DNA of 64,000 nucleotides from CAIYZT01 sp947461435 (GTDB lineage Bacteria; Pseudomonadota; Alphaproteobacteria; Rhodobacterales; Rhodobacteraceae): contig OZ260083.1 in the NCBI GenBank assembly GCA_965284435.1, forward strand, positions 3,472,001 to 3,536,000, read 5' to 3'. Position numbers and translations under genes: made by a program. The number at the start of each line of letters is the position of its first letter. The first letter of the stretch is position 1. Shown here piece after piece: positions 16,176 through 25,068 of this stretch. Below the pieces are notes generated by a model, which did not search any database, was not told the DNA's origin, and worked only from the letters and a program-made list of their open reading frames with translations.

Positions 16176-18346
16176 TGCAAATGCTCGGTTTGCTGCTGCC
16201 ACAGGTGCCGATAGATCGCGCAACGCTCCAGCAACACCTTATGCGGCGCCAGATCGACAACGCGGCCCTGATCCAGAACCAAAATCGCGTCTGATTTTAC
16301 AAGCGTCGACAAACGGTGCGAGACGATGATCAACGTGCGCCCCTTGGCGATGGCCTGCAGGTTGCGATTGACCAGCGCCTCGGATTCGGGGTCCAGCGCC
16401 GATGTCGCCTCATCGAAAATCAGAACGCGGGGCGCGCCCATCAGCGCCCGCGCGATGGCGATGCGCTGGCGCTGTCCGCCCGACAGGTTTGATCCCCCTT
16501 CTTCGACCGCCGTGTCATAGCCCTTGGGCAAGCGGCGGATGAAATCATCCGCCCCCGCAAGTCGGGCCGCCAACCCCACTTCTTCAGGGCTCGCGCCGGG
16601 GCGCGCCATGGCAATGTTGTCGCGGATCGTGCCGCGAAACAGCAGATTTTCCTGCAAGACCACACCGATATTGCGCCGCAAATGATCCAGATCAATCTGG
16701 CGCAGATCCACCCCATCCACCTGAATAAGCCCGGTCTGCGGCACCTCGATGCCTTGGATCAGCCGCGTCAGGGTGGTCTTGCCAGACCCGGACCGCCCCA
16801 CGACCCCAATCACCTGCCCCGCCGCCACCTCAAAGCTCAGCCGGTCCAGCGCCGCACAAACCGCCCCCGGATAGCTGAAACTGACCTGATCAAACGACAG
16901 CCGGCCCGTGATCTCATGCTTGGCGGGGCGCGAATGAAGCCCGCGTTCGGGGCGTCGATCCATCACCTGTGCCAGCATCCGCACCGACAGCGCCGCCTCT
17001 TGATATTCGTTGATCAGCCCGACGATCTGCACCAGCGGACCGGAGACTTTTCCCGACAGCATCAAGAACGCCACCAAGGCCCCCACCGTCATCTGCCCTT
17101 GCAAGACAAGCGCCGCGCCAAAGCCTACCACACTGATTTGCATCAACTTTTCCAGCAATCCTGTGGCCGCGCCCGCAAAGGCACCCATCGCCCCCACATC
17201 CCATTGCCGGCGCAGCGACAGCGCCAGACTGTCTTCCCAGACACGGCGGCGGGCCGGCTCCAGCACCAAGGATTTCACCGCCCGCATGTTGTGCAGCGTC
17301 TCCACCAGATGGGCCTGACGTTCGCCTTCGGCATGATACAGGGCATTCAGGCGGGTGCGGAAAAACGGCAGCAAGGCCCCGATGCACCCCGCGATGGCCA
17401 AAGCAAAGCCCAGAACAACCAAGGTCAGCGAGGGGCTTAAGACCGCAAGGATCAGCAGCAACAGGGGCAAAAAGGCCGCATCCAGACCCGTTTGAAACAA
17501 CCGCCCGGTCAAAAAGGCCCGAATCTTTTCGGTCTGCTGAATGTGCCGCGCCATCACCCCGGCCGGCACCGTTTCAAACGAGACCAAGGGCAGCGACAGC
17601 AGATGCGCAAAGGTGCGCCCGCCCACGATCGCATCCACCTTGCCGCCTGCAATCATCATCAACCTTTGGCGGACAAAGGTGAAACCGGCATCAAACAGCG
17701 CCAGCACCACAAAGATCGCCACCACCGTCACCAAAGTGTTCCACGCCTGATGGGCAATGACGCGGTCCACAATCGATTGAAACATCAAGGGCAGCGAAAA
17801 GGCGATCAGATTGCCCGCAAGTCCGGCCGCGACCACCCCCGACAGCATCGCCTTTTGCGCCCAAAGCGCCGGCACGAACCAGGACAGGCCAAAGGGCCGG
17901 CCGGCCTCAGCCTCGGCACGGGCGGGCTGCACCAACAGGATTTGCCCGGTCCATTCGGCCAAAAGCTGGGCTTGCGGCACCAGTTTGATCCCCTCAGCCT
18001 CGGCCCGGGGATCCAAAATCGCGGCCATGGCACCTTCGGCCTTGGTCACCACCAAAACCAAGATCACCCAATGCCCGCCCGCCATCGGCAACATCGCCGG
18101 ATAGGCCGTGCCCAGTTCTGCCGCCGTGGCCCAGGTGCAGTCCTCCAGCAGGCGGGTGTGAAACCCGGCGCGGCCCAGTGCCGTGGCGACAGATCCCACC
18201 ATATCACCCGCCGCCAGCTGCGGCAGATCTTCGGGCCGCAGCGCCACACCATGATGGGCGGCCACCAGAAAGCTGGCCCGCAGCGCCGACATTTGACGCG
18301 TTTGCAGGGCCAGTTCTTGGCCAAGTTTGGGATCAGAAATCGTCAT
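16172..18346 (-). CDS. Type I secretion ATPase/permease with C39-like domain
   Basis: This 724-residue protein has the three-part HlyB layout. Residues 1-140 form a C39-like domain: the catalytic Cys position is replaced in RASFLVAAHHG, while His92 (GHWVIL) and Asp112 remain, so it is probably a non-proteolytic substrate-docking domain. Transmembrane helices span about 160-440. The ATPase domain has Walker A GRSGSGKTT (517-525), signature LSGGQ (621-625), Walker B VLIFDE (641-646) and the H-loop His677. It would export unfolded substrates across both membranes with the adjacent HlyD-type adaptor. The first gene of a three-gene minus operon, it converges on the giant repeat gene, its likely cargo; the RTX gene at 25 kb is another candidate. 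Confidence 0.92.
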   Translation of the reverse strand: MTISDPKLGQELALQTRQMSALRASFLVAAHHGVALRPEDLPQLAAGDMVGSVATALGRAGFHTRLLEDCTWATAAELGTAYPAMLPMAGGHWVILVLVVTKAEGAMAAILDPRAEAEGIKLVPQAQLLAEWTGQILLVQPARAEAEAGRPFGLSWFVPALWAQKAMLSGVVAAGLAGNLIAFSLPLMFQSIVDRVIAHQAWNTLVTVVAIFVVLALFDAGFTFVRQRLMMIAGGKVDAIVGGRTFAHLLSLPLVSFETVPAGVMARHIQQTEKIRAFLTGRLFQTGLDAAFLPLLLLILAVLSPSLTLVVLGFALAIAGCIGALLPFFRTRLNALYHAEGERQAHLVETLHNMRAVKSLVLEPARRRVWEDSLALSLRRQWDVGAMGAFAGAATGLLEKLMQISVVGFGAALVLQGQMTVGALVAFLMLSGKVSGPLVQIVGLINEYQEAALSVRMLAQVMDRRPERGLHSRPAKHEITGRLSFDQVSFSYPGAVCAALDRLSFEVAAGQVIGVVGRSGSGKTTLTRLIQGIEVPQTGLIQVDGVDLRQIDLDHLRRNIGVVLQENLLFRGTIRDNIAMARPGASPEEVGLAARLAGADDFIRRLPKGYDTAVEEGGSNLSGGQRQRIAIARALMGAPRVLIFDEATSALDPESEALVNRNLQAIAKGRTLIIVSHRLSTLVKSDAILVLDQGRVVDLAPHKVLLERCAIYRHLWQQQTEHLQ

Positions 18347-18546
18347 GGGGGAACCCTAGACGCGATAGGCTTAACACCGCGTTACCCAAACCCGCAAAAC
18401 ACGGCGGCCCCCGGCGAAATCTGATTTACTTTTACCTTATCAATGATCAGATTATTCGTAGTATGACCTAATTCGATTTTGGGGCACATCCGTCAGGCGC
18501 CAGATCGGGTTCTGGTTGCTTCACGCCTTCCAAAAGGATCCTGCCC

Positions 18547-19833
18547 ATGACGGTCGAGAAAATCGAAGCTTTGGTGATCGGTGCCGGACAGGCTGGCATC
18601 GCGATGAGCGAACATCTCACCCAGTGCGGCGTGCCGCATATGGTGCTGGAACGCGCGCGCATTGCCGAGCGTTGGCGCAGCGGCCGGTGGGATGCGCTGG
18701 TGGCCAACGGTCCGGCCTGGCATGATCGCTTTCCGGGTCTGGCCTTCGACACCGATCCGGAATCCTTTGTTGGCAAAGAGGGCATGGCCGATTATTTTGC
18801 CGCCTATGCCCAGATGATCCACGCGCCGGTTCGCTGCGGGGTCGAGGTCAGCGAAGTGCAACGCCATGTCGGCCGCCCCGGCTTTCGCGTCACCACATCG
18901 CAGGGCGAAATCGATGCCCGCTATGTGATCGCCGCCACCGGCGCCTTTCAAAAGCCGACAATCCCGGCCCTGGTTCCGGCAGAACTGGGGATCACGCAAA
19001 TCCATTCGGCCGACTACCGCAATCCCGGCCAATTGCCCGACGGCGCGGTCATGGTGGTCGGGTCCGGATCCTCGGGCGCGCAGATTGCAGATGAACTGCT
19101 GCGGGCCGGGCGCAAGGTTTATCTGTCGATCAGCACCCATGGCCGCCCGCCGCGCGCGTACCGCGGGCGCGACTATTGCTGGTGGCTGGGCGTTCTTAAC
19201 AAATGGGATGCCGATGCGACGCCGGGCGCAGACCATGTCACCATCGCCGTCAGCGGGGCCCAAGGCGGCATGACCGTGAACTTCCGCCAGTTTGCGGCGC
19301 GCGGCATGGTGTTGCTGGGCCGTGCGGGCCCGGTGACGGACGGGGTCATGACCGTGGCCCCCACCCTGTCCGCCGATCTGGCCAAGGGCGACGCCGATTA
19401 TCTGACCGTCCTGGACGAGGCCGATGCCTATATCGCGCGCAACGGCCTTGATCTGCCCGCAGAACCTGCGGCGCGCGACCTTGGGCCGGACAGCGCCTGT
19501 ATAACAGACCCGATCTCGTCGCTGGATTTGGTCAAGGCCGGGGTGACCAGCATCGTTTGGGCCACCGGGTACCGCAATGATTATTCCTGGATCAAACTGG
19601 ATGGCTTCGATGCGGCGGGCAAACCAAAGCATCAGCGCGGCGTTTCCACCGAACCGGGGCTGTATTTCCTTGGCCTGCCCTACCAATCGCGCCGGGGATC
19701 CTCGTTCATCTGGGGGGTCTGGCATGATGCCAAATTCGTGGCCGACCACATTGCAACCAAACAATCCTATCTGGCCTATGCGCCGGGCGCCCCGCCAGCT
19801 TCGCCCCCCTCAGCCGCCGTCACGCGCGTCTGA
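18547..19833 (+). CDS. Flavin-containing monooxygenase / NAD(P)-FAD oxidoreductase
   Basis: This 428-residue flavoprotein has two dinucleotide-binding motifs, GAGQAG at 12-17 for FAD and GSGSSG at 172-177 for NAD(P)H. This is the arrangement of the CzcO/FMO-like oxidoreductases. The C-terminal TGYRNDY segment also fits. It probably oxygenates a nitrogen- or sulfur-containing compound, or a ketone, using NADPH and O2; the substrate is unknown. The ATG at 18547 is preceded by AAGGA. It is followed at short spacing by RidA, DUF1028 and LysR genes on the same strand, suggesting one catabolic operon. The 200-base gap upstream is shared with the divergent secretion operon. Confidence 0.85.
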   Translation: MTVEKIEALVIGAGQAGIAMSEHLTQCGVPHMVLERARIAERWRSGRWDALVANGPAWHDRFPGLAFDTDPESFVGKEGMADYFAAYAQMIHAPVRCGVEVSEVQRHVGRPGFRVTTSQGEIDARYVIAATGAFQKPTIPALVPAELGITQIHSADYRNPGQLPDGAVMVVGSGSSGAQIADELLRAGRKVYLSISTHGRPPRAYRGRDYCWWLGVLNKWDADATPGADHVTIAVSGAQGGMTVNFRQFAARGMVLLGRAGPVTDGVMTVAPTLSADLAKGDADYLTVLDEADAYIARNGLDLPAEPAARDLGPDSACITDPISSLDLVKAGVTSIVWATGYRNDYSWIKLDGFDAAGKPKHQRGVSTEPGLYFLGLPYQSRRGSSFIWGVWHDAKFVADHIATKQSYLAYAPGAPPASPPSAAVTRV

Positions 19834-19861
19834 TCCCGCCCCTTTCCCGCCGGAGATCCCC

Positions 19862-20278
19862 ATGGCCCACACCCGCTATCGTCCCTTCAACACCTCGGTC
19901 ACCTATCCCGAACAGAACCTCGACAATGATCTGTGCCAAGTCGTGGCCACCCACGGCGGCACGACCCTGTATATGCGCGGCCAATGCCCCCAAGATCTGG
20001 ATACGGCGAAGAATATCGGCAGCCATGACCCGGTCGAACAGACCCACAAGGTCATGCAAAACATCCAGCAGTTGATCGAAGAGGCGGGGGGCCAGATGGA
20101 ACATCTGGTCAAGCTGGTGGTCTATCTGACCGATGTGCGCCACCGCGAGTCGGTCTATCGCACCATGGGCCAATACATCAAAGGCGTGCATCCGGTCTGC
20201 ACCGGCCTGACCGTGGTCGCGCTGGCCCGGCCGGACTGGCTCGTTGAAATTGACGCAACCGCCGTCATTCCCGATTGA
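19862..20278 (+). CDS. RidA (YjgF/YER057c/UK114) family protein
   Basis: The 138-residue protein starts at the ATG at 19862, 28 bases after the monooxygenase stop, preceded by GGAGAT. The sequence has the RidA trimer fold hallmarks: RGQCPQDLD, a Q-x-x-N-I-x-x-L-I-E-E-A-G segment, and VVYLTDVRHRESVY. The family's usual C-terminal Arg/Glu region is recognisable as ALARPDWLVEIDATAV. RidA enzymes hydrolyse reactive enamine/imine intermediates, and related proteins occur in many nitrogen-compound catabolic operons. Here it probably removes an imine produced by the neighbouring flavoenzymes (inference). Confidence 0.88.
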   Translation: MAHTRYRPFNTSVTYPEQNLDNDLCQVVATHGGTTLYMRGQCPQDLDTAKNIGSHDPVEQTHKVMQNIQQLIEEAGGQMEHLVKLVVYLTDVRHRESVYRTMGQYIKGVHPVCTGLTVVALARPDWLVEIDATAVIPD

Positions 20279-20344
20279 CCCTGCCCTCCTGACCCTGCCC
20301 CACCGTCCAGCCGGGCGCGCTGGCTGACCCATAAGGACCCAAGC

Positions 20345-21016
20345 ATGACATTTTCCCTCATCGCGCGCTGTTCCAAGACGGGGATGTTCGGCATGGTCAT
20401 CTCGTCATCTTCGCCCGCCGTGGCGGCGCGCTGCGCCCATGTGCGGGCCGGGGTTGGCGTCGTGGCCAGTCAGAACATCACCGATCCGGCCTTGGGGCCC
20501 CTGCTGCTGGACCAACTGGCCACAGGCGCCGAGGCGGCGCAGGCCCTTCAGTCCGTGATCACGGGCCGGGCACATGTTGACTATCGTCAGCTTCTCGCGC
20601 TGGGCCGCACCGGCCCCGCCGCCGTGCATTCGGGCGCACAGGTTCTGGGGGTCTGGGGGCAGGCCACCGGGCCAGACTGCGCGGCCGGCGGCAATCTGCT
20701 TGCCGCAGCCGATGTGCCGGACAAGATGGTTCAGGCATTTGTCGCCGCAACCGGCCATCTGGGCGATCGTCTGATGGCCGCGCTGCTGGCCGGTCTTGCG
20801 GCGGGCGGCGAGGCGGGCCCCGTGCATTCGGCCGGCCTGAAGATCGCCGACAAACTGGATTGGCCCTTGGCCGATCTGCGCATCGATTGGTCGGCCCGCC
20901 CCATCGACGATCTGGCCGCGGCTTGGGCCGTCTTTCGCCCGCAGATGGCCGCCTATGTTCAACGCGCCATCGATCCCACGCAGGCACCGTCCTACGGCGT
21001 TCCGGGCGACGCATAG
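20345..21016 (+). CDS. DUF1028 family (Ntn-hydrolase-like) protein
   Basis: The 223-residue protein begins MTFSLIARCSKTGMFGMVISSSSPAV, which matches the start of DUF1028 proteins with their SIVARDPxTGxxGVAVxSxxxAV pattern. GGNLLAA near residue 115 and QAFVAATGHLGDRLMAAL also fit. The family is thought to have an Ntn-hydrolase-like fold, and its members are mostly uncharacterised. It lies between RidA and a LysR gene in an apparent amine-catabolism operon, so an amidohydrolase role on a pathway intermediate is plausible but not shown. Confidence 0.82.
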   Translation: MTFSLIARCSKTGMFGMVISSSSPAVAARCAHVRAGVGVVASQNITDPALGPLLLDQLATGAEAAQALQSVITGRAHVDYRQLLALGRTGPAAVHSGAQVLGVWGQATGPDCAAGGNLLAAADVPDKMVQAFVAATGHLGDRLMAALLAGLAAGGEAGPVHSAGLKIADKLDWPLADLRIDWSARPIDDLAAAWAVFRPQMAAYVQRAIDPTQAPSYGVPGDA

Positions 21017-21019
21017 CCC

Positions 21020-21943
21020 ATGGCGCTGCGCTTTACCCTGCGCCAGATGGAATACCTTGTTGCCGTGGGTCAATGCGGCTCCATCGCGCTGGCGGCCCAG
21101 CGTCTGAATGTGTCGTCACCCACCATTTCCACCGCCATCGCGCAATTGGAAGCGGATTTCGGCCTCGCCCTGTTCTTGCGCAAACATGCCCAAGGCATGG
21201 CCACAACGGCCGCCGGGGCGATCTTGATTGCGGAATGTGATGCGGTGCTGCGCGCCGCCGGGCGCTTGTCCGAATTGGCCCATGATCTGACCGGCCGCAT
21301 CGCCGGAGATCTGAACCTTGGCTGCCTTTTGACCTTCGCCCAGATCCTGGTGCCGCAGCTGCGCCGCTCGTTCACCGAACGCTACCCGCAGGTCCACATC
21401 ACTCAGGTCGAACTGCATCACGCCGCCCTGATCGACGGGCTGCGCAATGCCAAACTTGATCTGGCCCTGACCTATGATCTGGCCCTGCCGGCGGATCTGG
21501 AATTTACCGCCATCGCCACCTTGCCGCCCTTTGCGCTGTTTGGCGCAGCGCATCCCTTGGCCCGGCAAAGCACGGTCGCGGTGGCAGATCTGGCCGCCTT
21601 TCCGATGGTTCTTCTCGATCTGCCGCTCAGTTCAGACTATTTCCTGTCCTTTTTCAACAAGGCGGGCCTGACCCCCCTGATTGCCGAACGCACGCGCGAT
21701 ATCGCCGTGATGCAATCGCTTGTGGCCAATGACTTTGGCTATTCCATCGCCAATATACGCCCCATGCCAGACCATGCACCCGACGGGCGGCCCCTGCATC
21801 TTGTGCCCCTTGCCGGACCGGTGCAGCCCATGCGCCTTGGCCTGTTGTCGGCGGCCGGCAGCAGCGCGCGGCAAACCCTGCGCGCCTTCAGCGCCCATGT
21901 CCAAGACCACCTTCCGGGGATCGTCTCCCCGATGCGACCCTGA
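21020..21943 (+). CDS. LysR family transcriptional regulator
   Basis: The 307-residue protein starts three bases after the DUF1028 stop. Residues 1-65 form the LysR winged helix-turn-helix (FTLRQMEYLVAVGQCGSIALAAQRLNVSSPTISTAIAQLE pattern). The rest resembles the periplasmic-binding-like effector domain. Unlike many LysR genes, it is embedded in the middle of the operon it probably controls rather than divergent from it. The following flavoprotein gene starts 12 bases later. The inducer is unknown but is likely a substrate of the surrounding enzymes. Confidence 0.92.
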   Translation: MALRFTLRQMEYLVAVGQCGSIALAAQRLNVSSPTISTAIAQLEADFGLALFLRKHAQGMATTAAGAILIAECDAVLRAAGRLSELAHDLTGRIAGDLNLGCLLTFAQILVPQLRRSFTERYPQVHITQVELHHAALIDGLRNAKLDLALTYDLALPADLEFTAIATLPPFALFGAAHPLARQSTVAVADLAAFPMVLLDLPLSSDYFLSFFNKAGLTPLIAERTRDIAVMQSLVANDFGYSIANIRPMPDHAPDGRPLHLVPLAGPVQPMRLGLLSAAGSSARQTLRAFSAHVQDHLPGIVSPMRP

Positions 21944-21955
21944 AAGGCCCCGATC

Positions 21956-24025
21956 ATGCGCGATCCTCGTTATGACATCCTGTTCGATCCTTTGGCCATC
22001 GGCCCCTTGGTGGCCAAAAACCGGTTTTATCAGGTGCCCCATTGCAACGGCGGCGGCTACCGCGATCCGTCGGCCGCCGCCGCCATGCGCGGCATGAAAG
22101 CCGAAGGCGGCTGGGGCGTGATCTTCACCGAACAGACCGAAATGCACCACACGTCGGAAATCACGCCCTTCATCGAACTGCGCCTTTGGGAAGATCAGGA
22201 TATTCCGGCCATCGCCAAGATGGCGGCGGCGATGAAAACCCATGGGGCCTTGGCGGGCATTCAACTGGCCTATTCGGGCATCAACGGGCCAAACATGTAC
22301 ACCAAAGAGGTGCCGCTTGCCCCCAGCGCCCTGCCGATCCGTACCTTTACCAATGATCCGGTGCAGGCCCGCGCCATGGACAAGACCGATATCCGCAACC
22401 TGCGCCGCTGGTTCGTCAACGCCGCCCGCCGCAGCCAGACCGCCGGTTTCGATCTGATCTGTCTGTATGGCGCGCATGGCTTTGGCATCTTTCAGCATTT
22501 CCTAAGCCGCGCCACAAATCAACGCAGCGATGAATACGGCGGCAGTCTTGAAAACCGCGCCCGCTTTGCCCGCGAGGTGATCGCCGACATGCGGGACGCG
22601 GTGGGCGACAGCATGGCGCTGACGCTGCGGGTCTCCCTCGATGAACAGATCGGCAACCTTGGCTTTTCCAACGCCGAACTGCGCGATTTTATCGCCATGA
22701 ACGCTGATCTGCCCGACCTGTGGGATCTGGCGCAAGGCACATGGGAAGACTGTTCCGGCCCCTCGCGGTTCAAAGAGGAGGCGGCGCAAGAGGTGCTGAT
22801 CACCGGCATCCGTGCACTGTCTTCCAAACCCGTCGTGGGGGTGGGCCGCTTCACCTCGCCCGACGTGATGGTGCGGATGATCCGGCAGGGCAAGCTGGAT
22901 TTCATCGGTTGCGCCCGCCCGTCCATTGCTGATCCGTTCTTGCCCAAAAAGATCGACGAAGGCCGCATCGACGATATTCGCGAATGCATCGGCTGCAACA
23001 TCTGCATCACCGGGGACATGACCCAAGGCATGGGCCGCTGCACCCAGAACCCCACCTGGATGGAGGAATGGCGGCGCGGATGGCACCCGGAAAAGGTGGC
23101 CCCCAAGGGCAGCAGCCAATCGGTGCTGATCGTGGGGTCCGGCCCGGCCGGGCTGGAAGCGGCGCATATCGCCGCGATGCGCGGCTACGACGTGGCCCTT
23201 GCCGAGGCGCGCCCCACGCTGGGCGGCCGCGTCGCGCGCGAGCGGCTTTTGCCCGGCCTGTCGGCCTGGGGCCGGGTGGCCGATTATCGGCTGTATCATC
23301 TGGGACAAAAGGCCAATGTGCAGCTGTATCCCGCCTCGCCCCTGACCGCCGATCAGATTCTGGATTTCGGCTTTCAGCATGTCTGCATCGCCACCGGGTC
23401 CACATGGCGCGCAGACGGTGTGGCCCGCCAACATGTCGTGCCGATCCCGCGCAGCGGGGCCCTGCCCACCTTTACCCCCGATGATCTGATGGACGGGGCC
23501 CTGCCCGGCGGCCATGTCGTGATCTTTGATGATGATCACTATTATATGGGCGGCGTTCTGGCGGAACTTCTGGCCCAAAAGGGCGCCAAGGTCACCTTGA
23601 TCACGCCCTCGGCCTTTGTGTCGGACTGGACGGCGAACACCTTGGAACAGGCCAGCATCCACCGGCGGTTGGCCGGCCTCGGCGTGACGATCCTTTTGAA
23701 CACCGGTCTGGCGCAGATCGGCCCCAACGGCGTGCACACCTGCTGCAGTTACACCGGCGCGCCCAACCAGATCGGCTGCGACGCCCTTGTCATCGTCGGC
23801 GCGCGCCGCAGCGAAGATGCGCTTTATCACGATCTGACAGCCCGTCAAGCGCACTGGGCTGATGCCGGGATCCGGTCTGTCAAGCTGATCGGCGATGCCG
23901 CAGCCCCCGCCCCCATCGCCTGGGCCACCTTTGCCGGGCACCGCTATGCCCGCGATCTTGACGGCCCCGACATCGGCGATGCCTTGTCGTTCCGGCGCGA
24001 AGTGACAGAATTGGCGCGCGATTGA
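21956..24025 (+). CDS. TMADH-like FMN/[4Fe-4S]/FAD oxidoreductase (2,4-dienoyl-CoA reductase superfamily)
   Basis: This 689-residue protein has an N-terminal old-yellow-enzyme-type TIM barrel (about 1-345), a [4Fe-4S] motif with Cys344, Cys347, Cys350 and Cys362 (C-x2-C-x2-C-x11-C), and a C-terminal FAD/ADP-binding half beginning GSGPAG (394-399). The segment EEWRRGWHPEK directly after the cluster is typical of trimethylamine and dimethylamine dehydrogenases rather than dienoyl-CoA reductases. It probably demethylates or deaminates an amine, passing electrons to an electron-transfer flavoprotein. RidA and the monooxygenase upstream support a nitrogen-compound pathway. Trimethylamine, histamine, N-methylproline or another amine cannot be distinguished from sequence alone. 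Confidence 0.85.
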   Translation: MRDPRYDILFDPLAIGPLVAKNRFYQVPHCNGGGYRDPSAAAAMRGMKAEGGWGVIFTEQTEMHHTSEITPFIELRLWEDQDIPAIAKMAAAMKTHGALAGIQLAYSGINGPNMYTKEVPLAPSALPIRTFTNDPVQARAMDKTDIRNLRRWFVNAARRSQTAGFDLICLYGAHGFGIFQHFLSRATNQRSDEYGGSLENRARFAREVIADMRDAVGDSMALTLRVSLDEQIGNLGFSNAELRDFIAMNADLPDLWDLAQGTWEDCSGPSRFKEEAAQEVLITGIRALSSKPVVGVGRFTSPDVMVRMIRQGKLDFIGCARPSIADPFLPKKIDEGRIDDIRECIGCNICITGDMTQGMGRCTQNPTWMEEWRRGWHPEKVAPKGSSQSVLIVGSGPAGLEAAHIAAMRGYDVALAEARPTLGGRVARERLLPGLSAWGRVADYRLYHLGQKANVQLYPASPLTADQILDFGFQHVCIATGSTWRADGVARQHVVPIPRSGALPTFTPDDLMDGALPGGHVVIFDDDHYYMGGVLAELLAQKGAKVTLITPSAFVSDWTANTLEQASIHRRLAGLGVTILLNTGLAQIGPNGVHTCCSYTGAPNQIGCDALVIVGARRSEDALYHDLTARQAHWADAGIRSVKLIGDAAAPAPIAWATFAGHRYARDLDGPDIGDALSFRREVTELARD

Positions 24026-24027
24026 CA

Positions 24028-24043
24028 GGGGGCCACAGCCCCC
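24028..24043 (+). terminator. Possible terminator hairpin after the TMADH-like gene
   Basis: GGGGGC and GCCCCC pair over six bases around a four-base loop, starting three bases after the stop codon. Only a weak T-rich tail (GTCTTTCC) follows, so terminator activity is uncertain. Confidence 0.4.
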
Positions 24044-24104
24044 CGTCTTTCCCCCTTGCCGCCTTCTGCCCGCCCGCCTAATCTGCGGCAAAAGTCTTAT
24101 CACG

Positions 24105-24926
24105 GTGGGGTTTATTGTGGGTTTTGCATTGAAATCGGTAACCGCGGCCCTGTTTGCCTTGGGTCTGGCCATCGGGGGCGCGGCGCAGGCCGCCCCGTGC
24201 TCTGACACCAGCGGCGGATTTGAAGCCTGGAAACCCGTCATGGCCGACGAAGCGCGCGCCGCGGGTATCCAAGAACGCGGCATCGCCGCCCTGATGAACG
24301 CCAGCTATTCCAAAGCCACCATCGGCGCGGACCGCAACCAGAAAAGTTTCAAATACAGTCTTGAGAAATTCTGGTCCGTGCGCGGGGCCGATACCATCAT
24401 CTCGCAAGGCCGATCGCGGCTGAAAAAGAACCCCGATTTCTACGCCAGCCTCGAACAGCAATACGGCGTGCCCGCAGGCGTCATCATCGCCATCCATGGC
24501 ATGGAAACCGGCTTTGGCAGCTTCATGGGCGATACCAATGTCATCTCCGCCGTGGCCACGCTGGCCTATGATTGTCGCCGCAGCGACTTTTTCACCGGCC
24601 ACCTGCTGGGCGCGCTGTCTTTGGTTGATCGCGGCTCCATTTCAGGGGCGACGATCGGGGCCAAACACGGCGAATGGGGCCACACGCAGTTTCTGCCCGG
24701 CAATGCGCTGACCTACGGCGTGGACGGCGACGGTGACGGGATCGTCGATCTGAATGTCTTGGCCGATGCCCTTGCCTCGACCGCGAATTACCTGCGCGGT
24801 AAGGGCTGGAAACCCGGCAAAGGCTTTCAGGAAGGAGAGCCGAATTTTGCCGTCATCAAGGAATGGAACGCGGCCAAGGTTTATCAGCAGGCCATTGCCC
24901 TGATGGGCGCGCAGATCGACGGCTGA
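24105..24926 (+). CDS. Lytic murein transglycosylase (MltB/SLT_2 family)
   Basis: The 273-residue protein begins with a signal peptide (hydrophobic core about residues 9-27, cleavage near AQA-AP), so it is exported. The SLT_2 domain covers about 38-265. GMETGFG near residue 132-138 contains the catalytic Glu134. The stretches GEWGHTQFLPGNALTYGVDGDGDG and ADALASTANYL are characteristic of MltB-like enzymes. It cleaves the glycan backbone of peptidoglycan with formation of 1,6-anhydro-MurNAc. The start is a GTG at 24105; an in-frame GTG at 24117 is equally possible. It stands alone between the catabolic operon and the RTX gene. Confidence 0.9.
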   Translation: MGFIVGFALKSVTAALFALGLAIGGAAQAAPCSDTSGGFEAWKPVMADEARAAGIQERGIAALMNASYSKATIGADRNQKSFKYSLEKFWSVRGADTIISQGRSRLKKNPDFYASLEQQYGVPAGVIIAIHGMETGFGSFMGDTNVISAVATLAYDCRRSDFFTGHLLGALSLVDRGSISGATIGAKHGEWGHTQFLPGNALTYGVDGDGDGIVDLNVLADALASTANYLRGKGWKPGKGFQEGEPNFAVIKEWNAAKVYQQAIALMGAQIDG

Positions 24927-25068
24927 CCCGTCCCCGCAGCGGCATAATCTTTTGATATAAGACCCTCTACCTTCAAGGGCAGACAGCCCCTTTAGACATG
25001 CAGGACAATGTTCAACCCTTGGGCGAACGTCCACTGCTGACCCATCGTTTTATCTTACGAGGGACAGC

